Position numbers and translations under genes: made by a program | Part shown: positions 35,006 to 47,176 of the stretch, piece by piece | How positions within the stretch are numbered: position 1 is the first letter of the stretch | Layout: every line of letters begins with the position of its first letter | Origin: Saccoglossus kowalevskii | Lineage: Eukaryota; Hemichordata; Enteropneusta; Harrimaniidae | Direction: 5' to 3' | DNA: 48,051 nucleotides | Assembly (NCBI RefSeq): GCF_000003605.2 | Contig: NW_003107089.1 | Coordinates: 1,456,079-1,504,129, forward strand | The notes under the pieces: generated by a model | The model's input: only the letters and a program-made list of their open reading frames with translations | What the model was told of the DNA's origin: nothing | The model's database searches: none

Positions 35006-35893
35006 AACATGTATCATATTTAGTTTTGCTATTTAATAGATGGTGCTAAGTGAATGTATCCAACTGCTCGATTACTTGCTATTGATAGCTGAACTCGTGT
35101 CTTGTTAATTAAATTACTTTAAATTTTAACGTTCATGGTATATTATTGCAAGTCGTACACACACGAGTCCGGTACGTGATGTGACTACATACGTCAGTGA
35201 AATGTACACGCGATTCGTTCCATTCTGAAACAATGCAGGTTACAAGTCGTAGACGTCGCTGATTTCGCGACGACCTACTTCCTTGCTGGCTATTCCGACA
35301 CACTATTACGTTGCAATATTTGATATGCGTTTATCAAAGCCATGCGCGTTCAATGTAAATAATTGATTAAAGCTACCCCGCAATGTTTCATATTATTTAC
35401 CTGGTTATTGTCTAAGGCACCAATTTTCAATTTTTTATTAAAGCATTCATATTTACATTTTAACGTGATCGGTCGGTAGGACAAAATATCAATCACTATT
35501 TAATCTCCGTTTTCGATCGCAAATTCGATTTCGCTGTAATTACTTGCTGTTTCATGTATTTCGGCGAAGGGTGTATTTATTGAATAGCAATTGTATATTA
35601 CATTCTTAAAGGAAAGAAAAGCGCGACATTGAGTCGATTCTTGTGTACTTTCAGTGTCTACAACTATGAGTTATTCAGGTCATAATACTATTCTCAACAT
35701 ACTTGTTTTTTGCACCATAATTTCAAGCTCAATTGATTGACTGAATTGAATGACTGCAAAGAATACACAGCGTGTTAAATACAACAAAATGACGTACATA
35801 AAGTATAAATAAACAAAAATAATTGTTAATTAATATTATTTAATTAAGAAATTTTGTCTATTTATTTATTTTACTTATTTTACACGTTTTCAG
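35006..35893. other. Intergenic or intronic, nothing recognised
   Basis: AT-rich, ending in a long pyrimidine-rich tract (ATTTATTTTACTTATTTTACACGTTTTCAG) split by few purines that precedes the exon at 35894. Confidence 0.4.
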
Positions 35894-36074
35894 ACACAAG
35901 AAAAGCACTTTCTAAAATCCGGTTTTTCTGATATTGACATCAGATCATTCTTCTTCCCAGAGATCCTTGCCCCAGAACACAGAAAGTATCTCTGCCACCA
36001 CACACCGCCATTTTGTGGTGAAATGCCACAAGACTACCCATATTTTTATCATGTCTTTGTAAAAAACAATACTG
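35894..36074 (+). CDS. Candidate internal coding exon, unrecognised
   Basis: A strong acceptor (TTACACGTTTTCAG ending at 35893) and a donor (AATACTG|GTAAAT, GT at 36075) bound 181 bases that are fully open in one frame from the first base. The peptide runs TQEKHFLKSGFSDIDIRSFF, then FPEILAPEHRKYLCHHTPPF, CGEMPQDYPYFYHVFV and KNNT. It is rich in P, H, F, Y and C and unlike AT-driven chance frames. The exon begins in phase 0 and leaves one base for the next codon. The phase fits the acceptor at 44482 but not a direct join to 31500-31681. Protein family not recognised. Confidence 0.55.
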
Positions 36075-38594
36075 GTAAATAGCTGATAATGTTTTTTTTC
36101 GTAAACGCACTGAAAACGCTGAAATAGTTATAATTTACAAAAGAAAATAATTTCATCGCGGAATAACGGTTACTGTCGATCGCCAGGCGAAGAAATACTA
36201 TAAACAAACGAAGGTACTTCGTGATATTGACAGCTAACTTCTATTGTAATTCCGTTTGTGCCACGGAAAGTGAGAAAAATGAGCTTCTCATTTTGAAAGC
36301 AGCCCGCAGAATCTACAAACAACGCGTAGGCTTTTGCCGTGTTCGAAAATTAAACACATGCATGACAATGTTTGGCTGGGAGTCTTTGAAAGTAGTGCCA
36401 CTGTGACGCATCGACCAATCAACGACAATCCTAGGATTGCGTGGTGACGGAGATATATTCGTAGAAATAGAAATCTGCCTGGGAGATTGCCCGTTGATGT
36501 CTGCAATCAAGTTTCGTGATTAATGACGTCATAATCATTCCATATTCCTAGATGAATAATTGATTATTCGGTTCATATTATATAGTTCGTGGATGCATAT
36601 TGCGTAGTCGACAGTTGTCCAAAAATGTGATACAATGAAGACTCTCTAACTTAGTTAGAACTTAACTTAGTTAATTATGTTTTCGAAAACGGGTTTAATT
36701 AACGGTTTGGACTTGACAAAACATTTTTTGTGACACGATCAAGGGTATACAATAACCTGTTGAATGGAACTGGGCACTTACTTAATAGCACGTGGCACAC
36801 CAAGATACGTCATCGTATGAACATGCTTTATAATGTATATGTTCTCTGGGGGAAACAAATATTACAATGTTTCTTTTGATAGCTTACGCTTTTAATTTTT
36901 TGCACTGATAATATTAGGGTCGTTTTACTGAATCAAATCTTGGTTTTAAAAAATATCCGAGTCCATTCATTCAACTTTTATAGACGAACTTTCTCCATCA
37001 ATCTATAAAAAAAAACGAGATAAGCTTTCACATAACCAGTCACTTATTTGTGCTGTGTGTTGACTATATTGCTCCACGTGGCTTGTGTACAAATTACATA
37101 ATGAATATGCACACTTCACAGTTCATACCACGTCAGAATATTTTAGCAGTAGGGTAATGTTCAGATTGAAATATAAACAAGAATTCACAGTACGTGTGTG
37201 CGCAACAATACATTAAATATATGTCATCTATGCAAGAAATAATATGACTATCAGATAACCGAACCATTCTGTTAATTATCAACTGTATATATTTCATAAT
37301 TAGAATTGGCCATATCTCATCGTTTATTATTGGTAAATCAACTGGTTCTACATACGTAAGTCGATACCTACAACCGTAGATATGATAACGTGTATCTTTG
37401 TATCTACGCTGCGAGTCTGAAGACGCAATGTGCATGCAGCAACATGATAAACGACGAATGTCGCCTGTCAAACGAAAAATTGATTTTCAGATGAGCGAAT
37501 CGTTATATATTCCAGAGGGATGATATTTCATTATTAGGAGTGACCATATCTCTTCATTTACCTAGGACATGGTGATGTGGTTGCTGGATGTACATCGTGA
37601 AGCGGGGAGACGCATGTACTAAACTAGTTATCAATAATGTATTTGTGTTTTGTTATTTACTGACACGCCTCATCTCGGTGGCAACACTTTCTAATTCCAC
37701 GTGCTTCATACAAATTGTGCTACGCCAGTCAGATTTGACGTCGACACAACCAACGCGCAGCACCGCGCGCACACTAGGAGCTTTCATACAATCAGCGCGT
37801 AAAAGAAATGTTATGCTATTCTGCCCTCGTTGGAGAGCAGAAGGGAAAAAAAGATTTATGGATATGGATGGGACACTGCGTGTAATCTCTGTTATGCAGG
37901 AAATGGGTATCGGTTTCAGAGGGAAACCACGAGGTCGTTAAAAGTTGTTTAGATTTTATTACTGAGACTGCACCTGATTTATTTAACGACTCGCGCTGTC
38001 TCCGATAAGTGTGTTATTGATAAATCATTTGTGAGATATGTAGTGAGCACTACGTTTGTCCTGTAACGTGAGTCTGTGGTAAATTATGAATAATTCTCAT
38101 GCAATAATCCCCTTTGATGATTACATCAATCTACATTACTCGCGGCGTCATAAGTCAATTTAAATTTGAATAAGTCTATCATATACTGTTAATGATAACT
38201 ATACAAGATTTGTTCGCGGAAGGTACATACTGTTTTATCCCCATTTTCCTGAATCTCTTCTCGTTATATTCCGTAATTGTCTGCCTGGAAATATGTTATT
38301 TCACAAACGTTCGATTTATGTCGGCCTTAAAATAAACATATGTGAACGACTTTTGAGTCCGAAGTTTATGATAGGTGAATGTATGTGTGAACGCTTATCG
38401 AACATTGTACGCATAGTAAGAAATTGAAGTTTCGGGGAAATTATGTCTCCGCTGTCTACCTGGAAAAATTCCAGTATAATAGTTATTGATGGTACGTACA
38501 TGCAAGGATCGTGTTGTGTATGAGAAAATGTTGTGCGAGTTTGTGTAGCTTCAACCAACCTTCAATAAAATCGTAGACATTAACCGCAGTGATC

Positions 38595-38607
38595 GGGGGG
38601 GGGGGGG
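38595..38607 (+). repeat. 13-base poly-G run
   Basis: Thirteen consecutive G. Such runs are slippage-prone and sequencing-error-prone, so the exact length is uncertain. Confidence 0.9.
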
Positions 38608-39163
38608 TGTTCATTTTATTCAGATCTTATTGGTTATTGGTTTACCGCCCTTCTGTAAACCTGCAGAGGGCGCACCATTAGGCAAGTTAGAGTGGCGTAA
38701 TTATTTGTAGTGAGACATGATCATCATAATAGATACCTTCGTGCAACCGCATAATCGTTCTTCTTTCTCTGACGACAACGGCGTTTTTGCCATGTTTTTC
38801 AGTAATCAAATTAGAGATCACGTGATTAAGATAAACACATATAATTGGCCAGTGATGGAGACATGTCCGGGCGTCTAGTTGGTAGTAGTCGATCGGAGCG
38901 TTACGTGTGCGGCCCGAACTATCGGTCAACATTTGCCAATTATATTTTGCATAACTTCAACTATTACGCACAATTTGCCATCCTGGTCATTCATGTACGC
39001 TTATACATTCTTTCTGCGTTCAATGTTGGTGCACGGGTAAACTTTCAGAGATTTGTGGGTTAAACTCTGGTACAATTTACAGCATTATCACGCCAGCAAG
39101 ACTTGTGTTATTATCCGAATACTAATCTGAAGCGTGTCATTGGATATGCGTATGCTTTGCATG

Positions 39164-39198
39164 ATTAATTAATTAATTAATTATGCATGCATGCATGC
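39164..39198. repeat. (ATTA)n then (ATGC)n compound microsatellite
   Basis: About four TTAA-type tetramers pass into three to four ATGC tetramers; both halves are self-complementary. Confidence 0.9.
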
Positions 39199-40060
39199 AA
39201 ATTAATGTTTAACACATTTACATTTTTTCAGAACAAAGGTTCATCGATTTGGTTTTGTGACATATTTTTCATCTGTCTATGTCATTTTTTAAAACGAAAG
39301 TAATCTTTGAAGTATAGACTTGTATATTATATACTTTTCTGAAATGTTGATGTTTCATTGTTGAGGCTTCTAACACATATAATATGCTACTTATACCATA
39401 ATGACAGCGCATTACATTTAGATCTGATGGAAATGACATAAAATACCAATCGATATCCGCATCTCACCATTGAAATCTGGAACAAGGATTTTCAATGTTA
39501 TTTTCTTGTTTGAGTCTCAATCAATAACATGTACGTATATACTACGTATATCCTAAAGCGCGAATTGATTATTTTTCTATAATTGTAACAAATTGCCTAT
39601 TTAGTATTTTGCGAAAGCCTCTCCTTAAATGGATAAAACATGCTCAGACATGTTGATTGGATATATCGACCCTTCAACTCGAAACTAAGACCTTCGCGAG
39701 GACAGCTGATACGAATAACACGTCGATATTTTTCAAAGCTTGATATGTGCCCCACAAGTCAGTGTGATGAATGATGCGGTGTTAAATGTTAAGCAGTGGA
39801 AATGACGAAGTGTCCATGGATGTCGGAATGTACTCTTATTATTGTCTCTGTAATTGTGTGACAAACCGTCTTTCCCACTTTGAGCTCCACATACGTGCTT
39901 AGCCTCTTACATATATGTTACATAAAGCGTGCTTTAATTTACTATGGGTTAGCGGGTCATCCATAATTATTCAGTTATATTATACCAATTAGACTCGATG
40001 TCTCGTGCGTTAAGTTGTTGTCGTGCATGTTTGCTATACTGCCCTTGATTCTGTTTGTTC

Positions 40061-40139
40061 TCAAGACCACGTGGTTGTAAATCATATTTTTCGCACACTT
40101 TTCAAGATCACGTGATTTAAAATCATAATTTCTCATACA
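40061..40139. repeat. Diverged 41-bp tandem pair, each with a CACGTG E-box
   Basis: TCAAGACCACGTGGTTGTAA (40061) and TCAAGATCACGTGATTTAAA (40102) begin two related units that continue into AATCATATTTTTCGCAC and ATCATAATTTCTCATAC. Each contains a palindromic CACGTG that stays palindromic beyond the core despite divergence (ACCACGTGGT and ATCACGTGAT), the form bound by bHLH factors. Function is inferred only. Confidence 0.7.
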
Positions 40140-40699
40140 ATTTCCACGACTAAACATTTTCATTCTATGGCAGTGAAGTCATTGCAATATCAGTCTGAAA
40201 TACGACATGTATATGTTTCAACTTGTTCGTAAACCTATGAATGTCTTAATAACTCAGGCAGTACGCTGTCGCATCGACCTCCGCTGCGCGTCGGTCGATA
40301 CTGCCGCTGTACTGTCTTCGTGCATAATTTGAGTTATCTTCGTATTAACCTAATATTATTGTTTCAAGCAATGTGATATATAAATCGGAGTGTAACACAA
40401 ATTAAACTGAATTTTCCTGTTAAATTCCGTCTAATGTTTCAATAAATTTATCATGTCTCTGAAGAATGTCGACAAAGAATTTATTATGCAGTATGGATCA
40501 GTTAAATCAGTTATCGTACCAACCCACACATAATGAATTGATTTGAGGCCGCTGCAAAGAACAATGTAGTATACAGCTGCCGACACTGGCTTAGTCTATA
40601 AATTACACTTTCCCCCACATTTTGTAAGGAGGTAACATTATCATCATACCTTCATGTTTATTTTGGATTCTTTCTTCGGAAGATCTAAAAGGTATTCTG

Positions 40700-40798
40700 C
40701 AGTGGCGGATCCAGCAAAATGTACTGGGAGGGTCCAAGCTTCGCTTAAGATATACGGAGCGTAAATCGCCCTTGCCCCCCCTTCTGGATCCGCCACTG
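40700..40798. mobile_element. 99-bp hAT-type MITE with perfect 8-bp target duplication
   Basis: The 15-base terminal inverted repeats are perfect: CAGTGGCGGATCCAG at the left, CTGGATCCGCCACTG at the right. GTATTCTG flanks both sides (40692-40699 and 40799-40806). CAGNGGCGGATCCAG-like ends plus an 8-bp duplication are hallmarks of hAT-superfamily non-autonomous elements widespread in animals. The interior is only about 70 bases with a C/G-rich tract near the right end. Perfect ends and duplication suggest a comparatively recent insertion. Confidence 0.95.
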
Positions 40799-40806
40799 GT
40801 ATTCTG

Positions 40807-41714
40807 TCCACCTGTACACATGCTCCTGACTCCGATCGTTGAATGAGCATGTGTGCGACACAAGTTACCAGTTACTTGAACACGCAACATATAATAGTGG
40901 TCAACGTCCGTCGTATACGAAAGGTAGCTCAAAAAAAGTAGCGACCTAAATTATTGTTCAATATTAGTTTTCAAATGTGCCAATAGAATAATAGCTACGA
41001 CGAAAATGAACCTTGATTAGATCATAGGGAAATAACGCATGTCATCCAGTTTACTCGTGCATTGATAACAACACCATGCATGTTTAAGTTCATCGTTACT
41101 TAACTTCTCGAAGGTAAATGACATGCAAACACACACAATAATGAATATATAAAGTTGTAATACTAAAATAAATAAATGTATTGCTACAGTCATAGTATTT
41201 CTAACAATAGTGGCGTATGTGGAAATGTTTCGTAAAATTAGATTATAAGTATTGCGTCATTATAGGGAACTCCGACAGACAAAAATACTAAAACACTACT
41301 GTTTTGGTAGAAAATACAGGCGTTTCATAAAATAATACACATGTTTTTAATTTCAACAGTGCTTTAATTAAAACAGTGACTTTCAATGAAAAACATGTTC
41401 CTTTGATTCACAGTGTACGGACAGAGCGATTCTCCTATTTGTGACACATGCGCATTCGTTTTATTGCAATTCAGCTTCTTGCTGTGTTTGAGGAACCCTG
41501 TGGACATCAAAGTTTTGACGCAACTTGTAGACCTTGGACGGTTAATAAAACGGCTTTCTTTATTGGCGCATTTGCGCCCCTTAACGACCGCTCTCTGGTT
41601 TTATTAACCAATTGTAACAGGTCATCGAGTGATAATTGGTAGTTGTTATTAGGACGATTAAGTGATTACATTAACGGTTATTACCAAATTACGATCTATT
41701 CATTTATTTCCCAG
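40807..41714. other. Intergenic or intronic, weak exon-like signals
   Basis: An acceptor-like TTGATTCACAG ends at 41412, followed by frames open for about 60 codons (VYGQSDSPICDTCAF...), but no good donor follows and the protein has no motif, so no exon is called. Confidence 0.3.
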
Positions 41715-42015
41715 CGTCTTGTTTCTGGAAGATCAAAGTACCGCGTACGATGACATAAGTGATATCACACTGACTAATCACAAATCAATCATGTGTTCAC
41801 CGCAAGACCCCCAGGACCAACGAAATCCAGATAACAGAAAAAAAACACATAATAAAAACATACATTTTGAAAAACGAGATAGAGGAAGCAATGAAAACCA
41901 AAAATGTAGATCTAAACTTAATATACTACCCCCTACAGTGTCTAATACGGGTGTTGTTCTCGTCAACGGCAAATATTATACGTTGTCAGCTTTTGAAATA
42001 CAGTTGACCTCATAG
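41715..42015 (+). CDS. Candidate terminal coding exon, unrecognised
   Basis: A pyrimidine-rich acceptor (CATTTATTTCCCAG ending at 41714) is followed by one base completing a codon and 99 codons to TAG. Segments include VLFLEDQSTAYDDISDITL, a hydrophilic stretch rich in N, K, R and D (DPQDQRNPDNRKK) and a more ordered end, GVVLVNGKYYTLSAFEIQLT. The acidic-then-basic composition is unlike chance AT-rich frames. Start phase 2 matches the exon at 31500-31681, but a 10-kb intron that skips the exon at 35894 would be needed. No AATAAA was seen close behind. Family unknown. Confidence 0.35.
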
Positions 42016-42676
42016 GAAAGAAGACAGCTTTAGGAGGTTATGTGCGTGCTTATCCCAGAAACGAACTAATGTAAACACAATTAACACGGGCATATAATTG
42101 AAACGTAACTGGCAGTGCATATAAATACGAGATGCTACCTATATAGTCCATACTTTACCGTTAAACCCCATCCCTCTCTTAAACTAAAGTCATAAATGTA
42201 TTATAGGCATTAATTTTTCTATTTGATGACGTTATGTAAATTACCATTCAATTGCTTTAAAATTACGGCCTCATTAACTGCATCTTTGCCGCACATTATA
42301 GGGATTGTTTATTGGTGAATACCGCCACGTCATTTTACGACAATACCAGTGTGTAATCAGGCTCCAATAATTGAATACGCGTACACCTGCTAACATTCAG
42401 CCGCGATCACATGCTGGTCTGGTTATGTTGTTTTGCCATGGTAGTTACTCAGTTATGCGATGTTAAATGACAAACCTGTTAAAACACACCGTGTGTTGAC
42501 AAAGGCGAGGTTATATCCGCTTTGTGTTCTTATACAGATGTATTGGTGTGGAAAGATAACACATGTAATTGAAATGAATCCTTTGAGCTGGTTTTGAGTG
42601 CAAGATAAAAACACAGAAGTCAGAAATCATTGCTACTGTATTCCCTTGGAAACACATTCTAATGGCATGTGTATTG
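42016..42676. other. Intergenic, nothing recognised
   Basis: No gene or repeat was recognised. Confidence 0.4.
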
Positions 42677-42967
42677 TCAATAATTTTTTAGAGAATATTC
42701 CAATAAAAAATGCTTATGATCTCCTTTCACTAAATAATAACATTGTTTGACATGCAAATGTAAGATGAAATCTACAACATTTACGTTCAGCTCAATTACT
42801 TTAATTTTCCACTTGATGTAACTGAGTATAAAATGTTCTATCTGATTCATATCACAGGAGTTGGTGGTCAAAACACTAATTCGCTGTACTTGGGTTCGAA
42901 TGTCGATGTCACTGTAAATGTGCTGTTTTTGTTCAAACATAGAACGGTCGTATTTGCACTCTCCCAT
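42677..42967 (-). CDS. Unrecognised 96-codon open frame
   Basis: From ATG at 42967 the minus frame reads MGECKYDRSMFEQKQHIYSD, then IDIRTQVQRISVLTTNSCDM, and ends VKGDHKHFLLEYSLKNY. It stays open upstream to 43093 as a V/A/C-rich translation of GC-rich repeats. Residue balance is protein-like, but there are no recognisable domains, splice sites or homologues I can name. The upstream frame coincides with two direct repeats of CACAGTCGTCACRC (42977 and 43061, given on the plus strand), more consistent with 5' or promoter sequence than coding. It could be a small gene, a last exon or chance. Confidence 0.3.
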   Translation of the reverse strand: MGECKYDRSMFEQKQHIYSDIDIRTQVQRISVLTTNSCDMNQIEHFILSYIKWKIKVIELNVNVVDFILHLHVKQCYYLVKGDHKHFLLEYSLKNY

Positions 42968-43974
42968 ATCAAACGCCACAGTCGTCACGCAACGCACCAC
43001 AGTCAACACTAAGTGCACAAAAGCCCTTGCGCAGCGCGCCACAAACGCCAGGCAGCAAGTCACAGTCGTCACACGCGACTTTGACGTAAACAATGTATTT
43101 TACACGCTTTGTATACGTCGCTATGAATTCCGACAAAGCGACGACTGTATCGTTTTAAACGTCGTATATTAAAAATCTGACCGTTCGGAGGCTGAATCTA
43201 TTTTGTGTACATATTCAACACAGTTGATTGATGACGACATATTCTATACGGCTGATTGACGACGACCAGTGAAAGCGGCAATACGGAAGTTTGCCGAAAT
43301 AGAAACTTGAACAGTGAAAAATACCGCATCAGGTTCAGTACGGTTAATTTTATATTCACTTTCACCCAGACTAGCTTTAAAAACTTCATTACTGGAAATC
43401 ACTTTCATCCATACAAGTCTATATATTATGAAGTATTTGACTGGTATATGTGTGACGAATCGTCAAAATACCAAGATCGCTTGTAAATAGGATGTGATGT
43501 CGCGGGAATATTCGTTTAATAACCTCCAAAATATCAATTAAATGTTTACTGTTTACGAGTTTGTGTAAATAAAAAAAAACACTCGCTGTAATCTTCCAAA
43601 ATTTATGAGGAAAAAATGAGGTTGTTGTTTGTACGTCGTGCCAAATACTGGTGATTCATGATGTTGCGAGCCTTGGATTGTAATTAAAATATATGTACGT
43701 TAAATACCAAGATACTCTTTCTTTAATAATTTACTACTATTATGATTATTTTTTATTTAAGTATAACTATTATCATATTCATTAAAATGTACATTCTTAA
43801 TCCGTATCTCACGTATTCACAGTAAAAAAGGGCTTTCATTTCAAAGTGAGTTTCATAATTTTTCGATTGTTTTTGACCAAACATTCTATTGATTCTAAAT
43901 AAAGTTTGGTGTGTGTTCTTTTCGTACGTTCAGTATTTCCGGAAATCGTGGTCAACTGTACATCACGTGACAGC

Positions 43975-44729
43975 ATGGCTGCATTAGTTCGTAAGCATTG
44001 TGAAACATCACAACTTTGCATGAGAATTTGTAGGGGCGTAGACGGTCATGTAAATCACTGATACTAAATAATAGACGAGTTTTGAGTTTTCACGGCGTCT
44101 TCCATATGGTTGCCATACTTCTGAACGCAATCGCGACAAGTGGTTCGATATTACAAACGGTCGTCTGAATATACATCTTTGTATTATTTTGTCCCCGTAA
44201 ATATAAATATAAAAGTACGTACACATACCATACGAATATAAATGATATTTTGTTCATATTCATCTTGAGTGTATAATGAAACACTCAAGGGTAACGCTGG
44301 GTGTCTACAACACAGAATCAACGTGTGGTTGAAATTGAAGCAGTTATAGTAAAATAGATTCCTAAAAATGTGTATTTTTTCTAACTGGAATTGAATCCAC
44401 GTCGAATTTCCCCCACTCGCGCACACGGTAACTCGTTCATTGCAACGAATACACGTTACATCTCATAAAATAAGGTTTCAGTTGTGGGCCTTGGGTCTAA
44501 TGACGGCCACAGTGGATATGGTCGGCTCATTCTGATGACAAGAAAAATACAGCTATCAAGAGCTTCTCCGCACATGGATCAATTGCTTGTAGTACATAAG
44601 AAATTCCCAGCTGCATTCTATGCAGGGTCTCATTCTTCTACAGATTATTCAACCCATGATATAACTTTTAAAATGCTGTACAGTGAACTACATTTTTTGG
44701 ATTCTGAATTGATGACCTCGCAACTATAA
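43975..44729 (+). CDS. Candidate two-exon gene for an ~87-residue protein
   Basis: Exon 1 (43975-43990) begins with ATG in good context (CAGCATGGC; A at -3, G at +4), encodes MAALV plus one base and ends at GTTC|GTAAGC. Exon 2 (44482-44729) follows an acceptor (ATAAGGTTTCAG) in the matching phase and encodes VGLGSNDGHSGYGRLILMTR, then KIQLSRASPHMDQLLVVHKK and an end DSELMTSQL before TAA. AATAAA at 44731-44736 would give a very short 3' UTR. A CACGTG E-box lies just upstream of the ATG. The join is inferred from phase; exon 2 could instead be spliced to the exon at 35894, also phase-compatible. Family not recognised. Confidence 0.35.
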
Positions 44730-44730
44730 C

Positions 44731-44736
44731 AATAAA
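44731..44736 (+). other. Polyadenylation signal AATAAA
   Basis: AATAAA begins two bases after the stop codon of the candidate exon ending at 44729. The hexamer is common by chance in AT-rich DNA; its value is positional. Confidence 0.3.
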
Positions 44737-47172
44737 GTAATATATTGTAGCACGCATATCATCCCAACACACTTTCTGTCATGCGATTGGTTCAAATGAT
44801 TGTGTTATAAAGTCATACATCATGCTTGCTTTGAACAAGCGCAGTTATAAAATAAGGGAACAGTGCGCAACAGAACAGCGTGTAACGCAATGAATCGCAT
44901 CGCGCGCGTGACGTTACGTGACTTTTGACTTATATGAAGTAAGAAGTGATACTGTTCACAGTGTAATGGCAAACTTCCGATTTGTGTTCTTGAATTCTAC
45001 TCGTATACTTATGTAACATGTCCATCACGTACGTATATATTCCCTTTCTGGCGTTATTGTTTATCTTCCAGCTATTGATCATGCTTCTGGGAATGGTGAT
45101 CAAATATTATGTATATTTATATTTCAGTTTCAATACTTTGCCGACAGTTATGGATGTCAGTGACATTAATAGAATAATGCAAACCCCAATCTACCGGGGA
45201 AGAACTGAATTGTTTCTATGCATTTCCGATTTGTAGCCGGGTGTAATTGTTTGCTTCAAGCTCCTCTCACGGGAAATCTACAGAATCTGAATTGTATCCG
45301 AGAGTTAATAGGTATCAACCGAAGTTGCTGTTTTAGCTGTGGAATCCATCACCCTTTCTGATCGTCGCCCACAGACTCGGATGATGAACAAAAGAATTGA
45401 AAATTGCCCGAATCAATCGTGAGTGTACATGCTCGATCGTGAGTTGTGCAATTTAATTCCGTTTCAACAATAAATCATGAAATGTAACAATTCGGGGAAA
45501 AACTGTTTCATTACGATAAATGAATCGTTCGATCTTGTTTGATTGATTATGTGTTTATTGTTATTGTAGGTACATATTTTATAAATTTCAGAAGCTAAAG
45601 CAGCACTAAGAGACTCACTTTTAAATAAAAAACAAAAAACACATTTTCAATGCGTAACCCGACCCGGAATAACAGGTGTTATTACCAAGAATTTATGTAA
45701 CTAATGGCCTATGTGGAATATGATATAGACAATAAAATACGAAACAAGCGATCTCTCAAAAAATATGTTTGGGTATTCTTCGTCAATACATGTTAAAATA
45801 CACGTTGTAGTAATTTCTTGTGTAAACTTGTGTGCCATATAATGAGGGAAAAATGTTGTCCCGGACAAACATACACACACTTTAAAATACCTCTTCCAGT
45901 TAGTATGACTGGAATAGAATATATAATTTCTTCACTGAGTTGGTTTAACGACTTCCGTCAAAATGTGTACAAACAGTAATTGTAAAATTATTACAGTAAC
46001 ATTATTGAAATATATCTCTTTTGCTGGTAATTTAACATTGAAAGTAGATGCTTTACAAAAATATAAATGCAGAAGATTGTCTAAATATTTTTTTTTACAA
46101 AAAAACTGCCATGATAAGCAATGATTTATTTATTAGGAGAATTAGAGTCTGAGTGATTGATGGGGTACCATGCTATTAATCACAACACGTTACAGGGACG
46201 TAAATTGAAGAGTTTTTGTGGATTTCTGATTTATTCACTGATTGTATGGAATTGTTTAACGAGCGTGTTCATTACCCCCCCCTCTCCAGAATCGCAGCCT
46301 CAATCTCTGAGCAGGCGGTTGGCATTTCCACTGGACACGATTACACGCAAAGATTACACAGATACATGCCAAACATATATTCAAACATGTCTTCAATAAA
46401 TGTAACGATAATCGCGATAATCACCATAAAGTAGTTTCAAATATGATTGGAACAAATATCGATGAAATTCCGTTTGACATATGTTTTACATTGCTATTAG
46501 TGGTAGGTGGTAGGTGTTGATTTCTACTTGTATGTGCGAAGAAAAATAAATTTAACCATTCAGTCAATAACAGAATTTGTCAAGTTTTTTTCCAGAATAT
46601 CTCGCAAACGCCGTAACTATTCGATTCAATGTTTGGCCTCAGTTGCTCAAAATTTAAAGGGCTGTCAGCAACATGTAGCCGACAACATCTCTGGTGTTCT
46701 TCTTTCTGGGATTAGATTATATCTGTTCAATAAGTATTATTATCTTTAGGGAATTAACATTAGTCAAATCTACAGAGATATACATATTCCTCGAAGCATG
46801 ACGTTGTGGTTGCCATGGTGATAAATACTAGGTTTAGAACGAGTAAACACGATAGTCTTACAGTAGAGATGTATTGATTATTGGGCTGTCTAGTTCGATT
46901 GGTTGCCAAATTGTTCAGACGCTGACTGATTTATAGTCGCTTTTCAAAGCGAAATGTACATTTACCCGAGTTTGCTAAATCTGCGCAGACGTGGTGAACG
47001 TAGAATACATTAGTACTTGTACTGTGCATACGTAATGAGCATGACATATAATCAGTTAATCATATTAGCCCCAAATACACAAACTTTGTTGTTTGTTTCA
47101 ATCGGTTGTACAATCATTTTTCCAAATTAGAAAATATCACTAAGCAGAAACTATAACAATCTGAGACGTAAA
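44737..47172. other. Intergenic, nothing recognised
   Basis: AT-rich sequence with frames of up to 80 codons, none with recognised motifs or convincing splice context. Confidence 0.4.
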
Positions 47173-47176
47173 TTAA

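Larger units (their letters stand above)
36075..40060. other. Intergenic or intronic, nothing recognised
   Basis: Open frames of 112 codons (37133-37471 minus) and 117 codons (37588-37941 plus) show no motifs and no splice context and are not called. A possible diverged repeat of about 40 bases (ATATTTCAT..TTAG...CCATATCTC) occurs near 37289 and 37525. A CTCF-like word lies near 38658. Confidence 0.35.

Noticed and set aside
37588-37941. 117-codon plus frame
   Set aside because: It starts with ATG but shows no recognisable motif, signal or splice context, and its composition gives no support.
41402-41642. Possible exon after TTGATTCACAG
   Set aside because: Two overlapping open frames exist, but no acceptable donor or poly(A) signal closes the exon.
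44379-44445. tRNA-like promoter boxes on the minus strand (GATTCAATTCC and a GCGCGAGTGG word)
   Set aside because: Both boxes have mismatches, spacing is too short for a tRNA, no cloverleaf forms and no A tail was seen, so neither a tRNA nor a SINE is called.
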